From Candidatus Aerophobota bacterium (GTDB taxonomy: Bacteria > Aerophobota > Aerophobia > Aerophobales > AE-B3A), in the NCBI GenBank assembly GCA_030602105.1, contig JAUWAK010000066.1, positions 1-6,049 on the forward strand: a stretch of 6,049 nucleotides of DNA. Reading direction: 5' to 3'. The position numbers and the translations under genes were made by a program. Shown here piece by piece: positions 1 through 4,878 of this stretch (positions within the stretch are counted from its first letter, which is position 1; the number at the start of each line of letters is the position of its first letter). The notes under the pieces were generated by a model, which saw nothing but the letters and a program-made list of their open reading frames with translations, was not told the DNA's origin and searched no databases.

Positions 1-600
1 GGTAATAGTAGCTCCAATCTGTGCTTTAATGTCATCTCCTACTATGGGAAGACCTTTTTGCTCAAATCTTTCTGCAAATTGCCTATCAGAAGCAATAAAA
101 ACCGGAATGCAGTTAATAAGAGCAACATTTGCTTCTAAACAACAGTCTGCATAGAATCTCGCCGCGCCTTCCGAACCAACGGGAAGGTAATTTAAGGCAA
201 TTTCTGCTTTGCTCTCCTTTAGAACATCTACTATATTTGCTTCTTTTTCCTCTGAAATCACAAAGGTTTGATTGTCTGGTAGCTCTTTCATATGCTCCGC
301 AACACCATCCAAAACCTTACCCATAATAACATTAATACCAATCCTTGGAATATTTCTGCAGAATACTTTAGTGCAGTTTGGCTCTGAAAAAATAGCTTCA
401 CTCACATCTTTTCCTATCTTTCTTCTGTCTACATCAACAGCAGCTACAACCTCTATATCATAGGATTTATAGCCGCCGATATCCCAATACATCAAACCAA
501 TTGCATCTCGAGGATTTTTGTTTTTGTAGTAATACATCCCCTGTACCAAGGAACTTGCACAGTTCCCAACCCCAATTATCGCTATTCTTATCTTTTCCAT
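1..600 (-). CDS. ino1: myo-inositol-1-phosphate synthase, N-terminal 200 residues (runs off left edge)
   Basis: Converts glucose 6-phosphate to 1L-myo-inositol 1-phosphate using tightly bound NAD+, the first step to inositol, inositol phospholipids or inositol-based osmolytes. Reading from ATG at 600-598, the frame is open for 200 codons to the edge. A Rossmann NAD-binding motif, GVGNCASSLVQG, lies at residues 10-21, and an AAVDVD strand end at 53-58. NYLPVGSE at 138-144 and onward and GLPIVGDDIKAQIGAT at 183-198 are hallmark motifs of the family, with the catalytic-region lysine at K192. Full-length bacterial/archaeal enzymes are about 360-390 residues, so roughly half is present. The start is fixed by a Shine-Dalgarno sequence 6 nt upstream. 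The gene is visibly AT-richer (97 G/C in the first 240 bases) than gpgS. It follows tRNA-Pro and an intrinsic terminator on the same strand, so its expression may depend on read-through or on a weak promoter that I cannot see. Confidence 0.95.
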   Translation of the reverse strand, partial: MEKIRIAIIGVGNCASSLVQGMYYYKNKNPRDAIGLMYWDIGGYKSYDIEVVAAVDVDRRKIGKDVSEAIFSEPNCTKVFCRNIPRIGINVIMGKVLDGVAEHMKELPDNQTFVISEEKEANIVDVLKESKAEIALNYLPVGSEGAARFYADCCLEANVALINCIPVFIASDRQFAERFEQKGLPIVGDDIKAQIGATIT

Positions 601-606
601 TGCACT

Positions 607-611
607 ACCTC
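607..611 (-). promoter_or_regulatory. ribosome binding site of ino1
   Basis: The minus strand reads AGTGAGGT, then six bases, then ATG. The GAGGT core gives a good match to the anti-Shine-Dalgarno sequence and fixes the ino1 start. Confidence 0.75.
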
Positions 612-644
612 ACTTTCGTTAACTTGGTTAGTTCGCTGAAATTC

Positions 645-670
645 AAAAAAAATACCCCCTGCCTGGGAGT
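645..670 (-). terminator. intrinsic terminator between tRNA-Pro and ino1
   Basis: On the minus strand, ACTCCC pairs with GGGGGT (one G-U pair) around the 5-nt loop AGGCA. The stem is followed by one A and then eight consecutive U. On the plus strand the G-U pair becomes a C-A mismatch and no U run follows, so the element acts on the minus strand only. Its U-tract ends about 33 nt before the ino1 ribosome binding site. It can end the tRNA-Pro transcript, or it can act as an attenuator in the ino1 leader. Confidence 0.8.
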
Positions 671-875
671 CCAAAGATTTGGTCCAACTACGAATGTCCG
701 AGCGGCAGTTGAGATGTCCCTCCAAATTGATATATTTTGCGAGGCGCTTCACGTACGCGCCACTCTAACTGAAGCCGCAAATTGTAACTCCTCGCTCACC
801 TCATCTTCTTCCAAGAATCCAAAGAACCCCAACTCCTTCCAACATCCTGCCAGTCGAGGTGAGCATAGCCTAATC
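671..875 (-). ncRNA. candidate structured leader/trailer RNA between tRNA-Pro and ino1
   Basis: This stretch has no convincing reading frame but is rich in base pairing. In transcript order on the minus strand: GCTCACCTC (864-856) pairs perfectly with GAGGTGAGC (802-794), 53 nt apart. TTTGCGGCTTCA (781-770) pairs with TGAAGC (751-746) and CGCAAA (741-736), giving 12 bp with a 4-nt bulge. The same region can instead fold as GGCGC/GCGCC (761-757 with 747-743) inside a longer stem joining 778-763 to 713-702, so the two folds exclude each other. The terminator at 670-645 follows. I match it to no known riboswitch: no T-box motif is evident. It could be an ino1 attenuator, an sRNA processed from the tRNA transcript, or chance pairing in a spacer. 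Confidence 0.4.
794..864. repeat. 9-bp perfect inverted repeat downstream of tRNA-Pro
   Basis: gctcacctc at 794-802 is the exact reverse complement of gaggtgagc at 856-864, with 53 bases between them. It lies 11 nt past the tRNA CCA end on the tRNA's strand, where it would form the first large stem of the trailer or leader RNA. Confidence 0.6.
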
Positions 876-954
876 TGGTCGGGGCGACCGGATTTGAACC
901 GGTGACCTCTTGCTCCCAAAGCAAGCGCGCTAAACCAGACTGCGCTACGCCCCG
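876..954 (-). tRNA. tRNA-Pro, anticodon UGG
   Basis: The minus strand folds into a full cloverleaf. The 7-bp acceptor stem CGGGGCG/CGCCCCG (954-948 with 886-880) is perfect. The D arm is GCGC/GCGC with an 11-nt loop containing GG. The anticodon stem CTTGC/GCAAG encloses loop TTTGGGA, so the anticodon is TGG (UGG), reading proline CCN codons. The variable loop is AGGTC, and the T arm ACCGG/CCGGT encloses TTCAAAT. The discriminator A is followed by an encoded CCA at 878-876, giving 79 nt in all. A promoter sits directly upstream. Confidence 0.97.
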
Positions 955-964
955 AGTACATACG

Positions 965-992
965 ATTATAAAACAAAAACGGAAAGCGTCAA
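965..992 (-). promoter_or_regulatory. sigma70-type promoter of tRNA-Pro
   Basis: On the minus strand, TTGACG (992-987) and TATAAT (970-965) are separated by 16 bp. The -10 is perfect and the -35 matches five of six. The mature tRNA begins 10 nt past the -10 box, so the 5' leader is only a few nucleotides long. Confidence 0.85.
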
Positions 993-1091
993 GAAAGAGG
1001 GAGGAAAATACCGGAATTCCAGAGAGTCTGTCCTCAGAATAGGCGCGGAATACCTGGAAAACTAGAAATGATAGGCAAGAGACGCAGTACT
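993..1091. other. intergenic stretch between two divergent promoters
   Basis: This spacer lies between the tRNA-Pro promoter (leftward) and the gpgS promoter (rightward). I see no convincing gene or RNA. The only symmetry is a weak TTCCAG...CTGGAA pair about 30 nt apart. No operator with a recognisable consensus stands out. Confidence 0.4.
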
Positions 1092-1120
1092 TTGACTTCT
1101 AAGGCCATTTTTGCTACAGT
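1092..1120 (+). promoter_or_regulatory. probable promoter of the gpgS operon
   Basis: TTGACT (1092-1097) and TACAGT (1115-1120) are separated by an optimal 17 bp. They match the consensus at five and four of six positions. Transcription would begin near 1127, leaving about a 30-nt leader before the gpgS start at 1157. Confidence 0.6.
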
Positions 1121-1143
1121 TTAGCTGACAAGCTGCACCAAGC

Positions 1144-1149
1144 AAGGAG
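1144..1149 (+). promoter_or_regulatory. ribosome binding site deciding the TTG start of gpgS
   Basis: AAGGAG lies 7 nt before TTG at 1157. No ATG or GTG with comparable support is available upstream of the conserved domain. Confidence 0.75.
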
Positions 1150-1156
1150 ATAGATA

Positions 1157-2146
1157 TTGAAGGAGATAAAACCGGAAGAGTGGATTCAGACTCACACCTT
1201 TCACCATTCTTCCTTCTCTGATATCAAGCATCTGGTGGACCTAAAGGAGGAAAAAGGACTCAAGATTAGTCTTGCCTTTCCTACTTTCAATGAAGAAGAC
1301 ACCATCGGACAAGAGGTAAGAGTTATCAGGGAAAAACTGCAGAAAGAATATCCCCTGCTGAATGAAGTGGCCGTTATAGACAGCGGTTCAACTGACAATA
1401 CTCGAGAGGTGGCACGAGAGGCTGGAGCCGATGTTTATCTGGCCGATGATTATCTTTCCCGGTTTGGAGTGGTAAGGGGTAAGGGAGAGAACCTCTGGAA
1501 GAGTCTTTATCTTCTAGAGGGAGATATCATTGTCTGGATAGATGCCGACATTAAGAACATCCACCCTAAATTCGTTTATGGACCAGTGGGACCTCTCCTG
1601 GAGCATGACCACATAGAGTATGTCAAAAGCTTTTATGAGAGACCCATGAAGCTAGGAATGAGAATGAGGCAATCCGGTGGCGGCCGGGTAACCGAAATTC
1701 TGGCAAGGCCTCTCTTGGCCAGCTTTTATCCGGGGCTTTCCGCATTCGCTCAGCCTCTTTCCGGAGAATATGCCGGCCGCAGAGGAGTCCTGGAGGCGGT
1801 TCCGTTCCGGGTGGGTTATGGAGTAGAGATCGGGCTTCTCATAGATATCTATGAAAGATTTGGTCTGAAATCTTTGGCTCAGGTGGATCTGGATAAGAGA
1901 GTACATAGAAATCAGGGGTTGCCGGGTCTAAGACGAATGTCCTTTGCTATCCTCCATACCTTTCTTGCCAGGCTGAAAGAGCACGGTGTTATTTCCCCTA
2001 ACATAAGAATTTCCAAAGGACTTGAGATGGTTAGAGGCAGGGGGAGGGATCTCTTCCTCGAGAGAGAGGAGTTCACTTTGGTTGAAAGACCTCCTATGAT
2101 CGCCGTTGAGGAGTACCGAAGAAAGAGGGGTATTAGAGAAAAGTAA
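1157..2146 (+). CDS. gpgS: glucosyl-3-phosphoglycerate synthase (GT81 family)
   Basis: Cytosolic retaining glycosyltransferase that moves glucose from a nucleotide sugar (UDP- or GDP-glucose in known members) to 3-phosphoglycerate, giving glucosyl-3-phosphoglycerate. This is the precursor of glucosylglycerate and of related compatible solutes. The 329-residue length equals that of characterised GpgS. Visible motifs are AFPTFNEEDTIG (40-51) for nucleotide binding, DSGSTDNT (75-82), GKGENLWKSL (108-117), the metal-binding DAD (129-131), VKSFYERP (156-163), GGGRVTE (174-180), QPLSGEYAGRR (199-209) and GYGVEIGLLID (220-230). H250 lies where the third metal ligand is expected. TTG was chosen because of the well-spaced AAGGAG. 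It is the first gene of a probable operon with the GT4 gene 72 nt downstream. No dedicated phosphatase (GpgP) is seen nearby. The mannosyl homologue MpgS is a different family, and the QPLSGEYAGRR block favours GpgS. Confidence 0.93.
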   Translation: MKEIKPEEWIQTHTFHHSSFSDIKHLVDLKEEKGLKISLAFPTFNEEDTIGQEVRVIREKLQKEYPLLNEVAVIDSGSTDNTREVAREAGADVYLADDYLSRFGVVRGKGENLWKSLYLLEGDIIVWIDADIKNIHPKFVYGPVGPLLEHDHIEYVKSFYERPMKLGMRMRQSGGGRVTEILARPLLASFYPGLSAFAQPLSGEYAGRRGVLEAVPFRVGYGVEIGLLIDIYERFGLKSLAQVDLDKRVHRNQGLPGLRRMSFAILHTFLARLKEHGVISPNIRISKGLEMVRGRGRDLFLEREEFTLVERPPMIAVEEYRRKRGIREK

Positions 2147-2218
2147 ACTCCTCTCACCCGGGCCAGAAACTCTAAAGTGAAGTAGAAATTAAGAAGCAAA
2201 GGAGAAAAGGACCAGTCA

Positions 2219-3454
2219 ATGAGGGAGGGTATTGCCCTTTTGCATTATTCCTATCCTCCCATAATGGGAGGAGTGGAGTTTGTTCTAGAGGGACACGCCA
2301 GAGTCCTTGCCAGATATAGACACAGGGTAAAGGTCATTGCCGGGAAGGGTACGAGCAATAAGAAGAACATAAAGATGACCCTTATCCCAGAGATATCCCC
2401 TGCTTGTCATAAGGTCAGGGCCATTAATGAGGAGCTCGGGAAGGGAAAGGTACCGGAAGAGTTCCATAGGCTCAAGGAGTTTCTCTACCGTGAGATAAAG
2501 AAAGCTCTGGAGGATAGCAGGGTGTGCATAGTCCACAATGTGATGACCATGCACTTCAACCTTCCCCTAACCTCTGCTCTGGATGAGCTGATAAGCGATC
2601 TGTATGATAGAATAAGGTTTTACGTTTGGTGCCACGATGCTACTCTCACCAACCCCCTCTACGAGATAGAGAAGCCCGGTGAGTACCCCTGGAGCTTGCT
2701 GGGTAAGCTTAATCCAAAGGCAGAGTATATTGCTATCTCCCGGCTAAGAAGAAATGAATTGGCCGACCTTTTCGGTGTCTCGCCGGACCTGATTGGCAGC
2801 GTTCCTGACGGAATGGACATAAAATCATTCCTGGATATATCTGATTCTATCTGGAGAATAGCCTGGAACAAGGGACTGTTTACAGATGATCTGGTTATGC
2901 TTTTTCCTTGCCGCATTCTAAAAAGGAAAAATTACGAGTTAGCTATGAATATCACCGCTGAAATCAAGCTTCTGAATATGAAATGCAGGCTTCTCATCAC
3001 TGCTCCTCCCGATCCCCACAACCCTCAGTCGATGAATTACTATGAGGATCTACACCTTCTGCGTCAAAAGATGAAACTGGAAGAAGAAGTGATTTTTGTC
3101 AGCGACCTTAAGGATGAATACGGACTCAAGCTGGGGTACTCAGAACTAAAGAGTCTTTACCGCATATCTGATCTTCTTCTCATTACCTCGTCTGACGAGG
3201 GGTTTGGTATTCCCATTTTGGAAGCAGGGGCTATGAGAGTGCCCGTTGCCTGTAGTGAAATCCCGTCTCTTTTGGAGCTGGCTCAAGATAAGGCTCTATT
3301 TTTCAAGTTGGACGAGAAGCCTTCCCGGATCGCCAAAAGAATTGTAGACTACCTCAACATGCAGCCTACGGGGGTTCTCTTCAAGCGCGTGGTCTCCAAG
3401 TTCGATTGGGAAAGTATTTACAGGAATTATCTTCAAAACCTGGTCAGGGCGTAA
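2219..3454 (+). CDS. GT4-type (GT-B) glycosyltransferase, substrate unknown
   Basis: A 411-residue retaining glycosyltransferase of group 1/family 4 type, predicted cytosolic with no transmembrane segment. The N-terminal domain carries the acceptor-loop motif SYPPIMGGVE (11-20) and a VHN...WCHDAT stretch (105-142). The linker AISRLRRNELADLFGV (172-187) leads to VPDGMD (195-200), which replaces the usual VPNGVD. The C-terminal domain has PCRILKRKNY (230-239), a form of the donor-phosphate-binding G/CR-x-x-K region. It also has the EX7E motif DEGFGIPILEAGA, with E327 and E335. ATG at 2219 has a purine-rich AAAAGG 8 nt upstream, with AAAGGAG further up. Its place after gpgS suggests that it acts on glucosylglycerate or glucosyl-3-phosphoglycerate, as in mannosylglucosylglycerate synthesis. 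That is inference: GT4 donor and acceptor cannot be read from these motifs, and a polysaccharide or lipid acceptor is also possible. Confidence 0.85.
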   Translation: MREGIALLHYSYPPIMGGVEFVLEGHARVLARYRHRVKVIAGKGTSNKKNIKMTLIPEISPACHKVRAINEELGKGKVPEEFHRLKEFLYREIKKALEDSRVCIVHNVMTMHFNLPLTSALDELISDLYDRIRFYVWCHDATLTNPLYEIEKPGEYPWSLLGKLNPKAEYIAISRLRRNELADLFGVSPDLIGSVPDGMDIKSFLDISDSIWRIAWNKGLFTDDLVMLFPCRILKRKNYELAMNITAEIKLLNMKCRLLITAPPDPHNPQSMNYYEDLHLLRQKMKLEEEVIFVSDLKDEYGLKLGYSELKSLYRISDLLLITSSDEGFGIPILEAGAMRVPVACSEIPSLLELAQDKALFFKLDEKPSRIAKRIVDYLNMQPTGVLFKRVVSKFDWESIYRNYLQNLVRA

Positions 3455-3474
3455 GAGGAGCCCTGATTCTTAAG

Positions 3475-3480
3475 AAGGAG
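3475..3480 (+). promoter_or_regulatory. ribosome binding site deciding the TTG start of the uracil-DNA glycosylase gene
   Basis: AAGGAG sits 7 nt before TTG at 3488. The first in-frame ATG lies at codon 83, inside the catalytic domain and past two cluster cysteines, so TTG must be used. Confidence 0.7.
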
Positions 3481-3487
3481 CGTTCTT

Positions 3488-4180
3488 TTGCCGGTAGAGA
3501 GGAAACTCGGGTTCAAAGAAAAGCAAGGGGAAGTTCTGAGAGAATATTTGACCATTGTTAGATCATTTCGCCAATACTTAGATAAAAAAGGAGTGAGTCA
3601 AAGATCAAAGCACCAGGACCCTCAGCAAGTATTGAAGCAGTTTCATTCCTCAATCTTGACCTGTCGAGGGTGCTCCCTTTATAGGACCAGGACCCATCTG
3701 GTTTTCGGAAGGGGAAGTTCTCAGGCAGAAGTAATGCTGGTAGGAGAGGCACCAGGAAGAGAGGAGGATCTGGAGGGCAGACCCTTCGTAGGAGCAGCAG
3801 GAAAACTCCTTGCTAAGGAATTGGCAAAGGCGGGGTTGAGAGACGAAGACATATATATTGCCAATGTTCTTAAGTGTAGACCCCCTGGTAATAGGGACCC
3901 TCTTCCTGAAGAAATTGAGGCCTGCCTTCCCTATTTGAAAAGACAGATAGAAATCCTCCATCCCCGGATCATCTGCAGCCTGGGCAAATTTGCCACTCAG
4001 GTTCTTTTGAGCACGCAGCAGGGAATCACCTCTCTCAGAGGAAAGCCTCAGTTCTATGACGAGAGTACCATAATTATTCCCACCCTGCATCCCGCTGCTT
4101 GTATTTATAATCCTTCCTGGGAAAATTTGCTGCGCCGGGATCTTGCGTTGGTTAAGACGAAATTATCTGGGGAGGATTAA
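3488..4180 (+). CDS. family 4 uracil-DNA glycosylase, 4Fe-4S type
   Basis: Removes uracil from DNA (from cytosine deamination or dUTP incorporation) to start base excision repair. It is the family typical of thermophilic bacteria and archaea and related to the SPO1 polymerase-associated domain. The four cluster cysteines are present at C59, C62, C130 and C146. Motif A is GEAPGREEDLEGRPFVG (86-102), with E87 and the F100 stacking region. NVLKCRPPGNRDP (126-138), LGKFAT (165-170) and motif B, HPAA (201-204, the catalytic-site histidine), follow. Length is 230 residues. The catalytic domain begins near residue 46, so the charged N-terminal 45 residues are an extension beyond compact members of about 190-205 residues. 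The gene lies 33 nt after the GT4 gene with its own ribosome binding site. Its link to osmolyte genes looks positional rather than metabolic. Family 5 enzymes are the main alternative, but the EAPG motif A and four spaced cysteines favour family 4. Confidence 0.93.
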   Translation: MPVERKLGFKEKQGEVLREYLTIVRSFRQYLDKKGVSQRSKHQDPQQVLKQFHSSILTCRGCSLYRTRTHLVFGRGSSQAEVMLVGEAPGREEDLEGRPFVGAAGKLLAKELAKAGLRDEDIYIANVLKCRPPGNRDPLPEEIEACLPYLKRQIEILHPRIICSLGKFATQVLLSTQQGITSLRGKPQFYDESTIIIPTLHPAACIYNPSWENLLRRDLALVKTKLSGED

Positions 4181-4211
4181 TTGGTCGTCATTGTGGGGAG
4201 ATGGAAGCAGT

Positions 4212-4613
4212 TTAGCTTTTTGCGGATGGAATGCGGGTGGCGGGACTCTGTTGAAGAGTCTTGATCTTTTCTTCAATTTCTTGTTTTCTCTCCAGCTCGA
4301 AGTTGTTCTTCTTAATGAAAGAGAAAGCCTCTAGATAGCAGTCAATAGCTTTTTGGGAGTCTTTTTCCCGCTCAGCTTTTCCCAGAAGCTCATCCAGTCT
4401 TCTGCCCTTCTGAAGCCTTTCTAATTCTACCTCCAGCCTTTTCATCTTAATACGGGTAGGCTTCTTCTTTACCTCTTCCAGCAGTCTCATAACCTCCCTC
4501 TTAAGCAAATCTACCTTTAATTCTAGCTCGCTGGAGGGCTCCTTTTCCGATCTACTCCTGAAGTAGAGTATGAGGATAATGACAACAACAATAACCAGAG
4601 CTAGCTGAATCAT
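4212..4613 (-). CDS. small membrane-anchored coiled-coil/TPR-like protein of unknown function
   Basis: I do not recognise a named family. The 133-residue product has one hydrophobic helix at residues 3-18 (LALVIVVVIILILYF), followed at once by RSRSEK. By the positive-inside rule this puts the rest in the cytoplasm. Residues 27-70 are a highly charged Leu/Glu/Lys heptad-rich helix, probably a coiled coil. Residues 73-105 resemble one tetratricopeptide repeat, with A89, Y93 and A96 at consensus spacing 20-24-27. Residues 105-120 form a second charged helix. ATG at 4613 follows an AAGGGG Shine-Dalgarno sequence (4623-4618) by 4 nt. A strong promoter lies about 70 bp upstream, so it is expressed alone, convergent with the glycosylase gene (31 nt between stops). 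A scaffold or protein-interaction role would be a guess. Confidence 0.75.
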   Translation of the reverse strand: MIQLALVIVVVIILILYFRSRSEKEPSSELELKVDLLKREVMRLLEEVKKKPTRIKMKRLEVELERLQKGRRLDELLGKAEREKDSQKAIDCYLEAFSFIKKNNFELERKQEIEEKIKTLQQSPATRIPSAKS

Positions 4614-4679
4614 CTTGCCCCTTACCTGGTAGTGCCCCCGGTTTGTAGGATGCTAGAAACCTACTCCTTCTACCCAAAG

Positions 4680-4707
4680 AGTATAATACATGACGCACTT
4701 TTGTCAA
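4680..4707 (-). promoter_or_regulatory. strong sigma70-type promoter of the small membrane protein gene
   Basis: On the minus strand, a perfect TTGACA (4707-4702) is followed after 16 bp by TATACT (4685-4680), five of six consensus positions. Transcription would start near 4673, giving about a 60-nt leader. It lies 33 bp away from the NikR operator, so it is probably not controlled by it. Confidence 0.8.
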
Positions 4708-4727
4708 TTGAGTCTCACAATCTGTCC

Positions 4728-4755
4728 TTGACTAATTGTTTTGTGTTACTATTAT
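4728..4755 (+). promoter_or_regulatory. promoter of the nikR-cbiM operon
   Basis: TTGACT (4728-4733) and TATTAT (4750-4755) are 16 bp apart, each matching five of six consensus bases. The -10 box sits inside the NikR operator, so repressor binding would block RNA polymerase. Predicted transcription start is near 4762, giving about a 115-nt leader. Confidence 0.8.
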
Positions 4756-4771
4756 GAAGATAGTAACACAA
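4741..4771. promoter_or_regulatory. NikR operator (perfect 12-bp inverted repeat)
   Basis: TTGTGTTACTAT at 4741-4752 is the exact reverse complement of ATAGTAACACAA at 4760-4771, with 7 bases between them. Its core is GTGTTAC-N13-GTAACAC, matching the NikR box I recall for deltaproteobacterial-type regulators rather than the enterobacterial GTATGA-N16-TCATAC. It overlaps the -10 box and likely start point of the nikR promoter. This predicts Ni-dependent autorepression of nikR, cbiM and the genes after them. Confidence 0.88.
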
Positions 4772-4867
4772 CCCAAGAGGTACGGCGAAGCGTTCAAAAA
4801 TCCATCAGAAAAAACGTGAGTAAGCTAACAATAGCCTCAAAAATGTTTGGGTCAAAAAAGGTGGGCC

Positions 4868-4873
4868 AGGAGG
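4868..4873 (+). promoter_or_regulatory. ribosome binding site deciding the nikR start
   Basis: AGGAGG is followed by five bases and then ATG at 4879. The frame is open 46 codons further upstream, to 4741, but that stretch covers the operator and most of it encodes no NikR-like sequence. Confidence 0.85.
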
Positions 4874-4878
4874 AAGGA

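Noticed and set aside
671..875. T-box, tmRNA, SRP or RNase P RNA in the tRNA-ino1 spacer
   Set aside because: None of their conserved core sequences is present, and GAGTGGCGCG is only a loose resemblance to the T-box element.
501..905. Plus-strand open frame of 134 codons
   Set aside because: It is antisense to the ino1 start, the terminator and the tRNA, has Ser/Asn/Pro-rich low-complexity content and shows no recognisable domain.
749..976. Minus-strand open frame of 75 codons
   Set aside because: It runs through the tRNA-Pro gene and its promoter. The peptide is the typical translation artefact of a tRNA, and there is no ribosome binding site.
1984..2004. GTGTTA...TAACAT symmetry inside gpgS resembling a NikR half-site pair
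   Set aside because: The spacing of 7 is wrong and the location is within a coding gene, so it is chance.
3650..4090. Minus-strand open frame of 146 codons
   Set aside because: It is fully antisense to the clearly recognisable uracil-DNA glycosylase, with no domain and no Shine-Dalgarno support.
4244..4272. Hairpin GACTCT-GTTGA-AGAGTC followed by a mixed T-rich stretch, possible terminator for the gpgS operon
   Set aside because: The U-tract is broken and the stem lies inside the convergent coding gene, so it is at best a weak terminator.
4637..4664. preQ1-I-like hairpin in the leader of the small membrane protein gene (minus strand GTAGG, loop TTTCTAGCAT, CCTAC)
   Set aside because: The loop resembles the preQ1 aptamer, but the A-rich tail needed for the pseudoknot is missing and G-rich sequence follows. 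The downstream gene has no link to queuosine.
4754..4819. Small 21-codon ORF starting at ATG 4754 in the nikR promoter
   Set aside because: Its ATG is inside the -10/operator region, before the predicted transcription start, and it has no ribosome binding site.
4741..4878. Longer NikR starting at TTG 4741
   Set aside because: The start would lie in the NikR operator and upstream of the predicted transcription start. ATG 4879 has AGGAGG-N5 and matches the family length.
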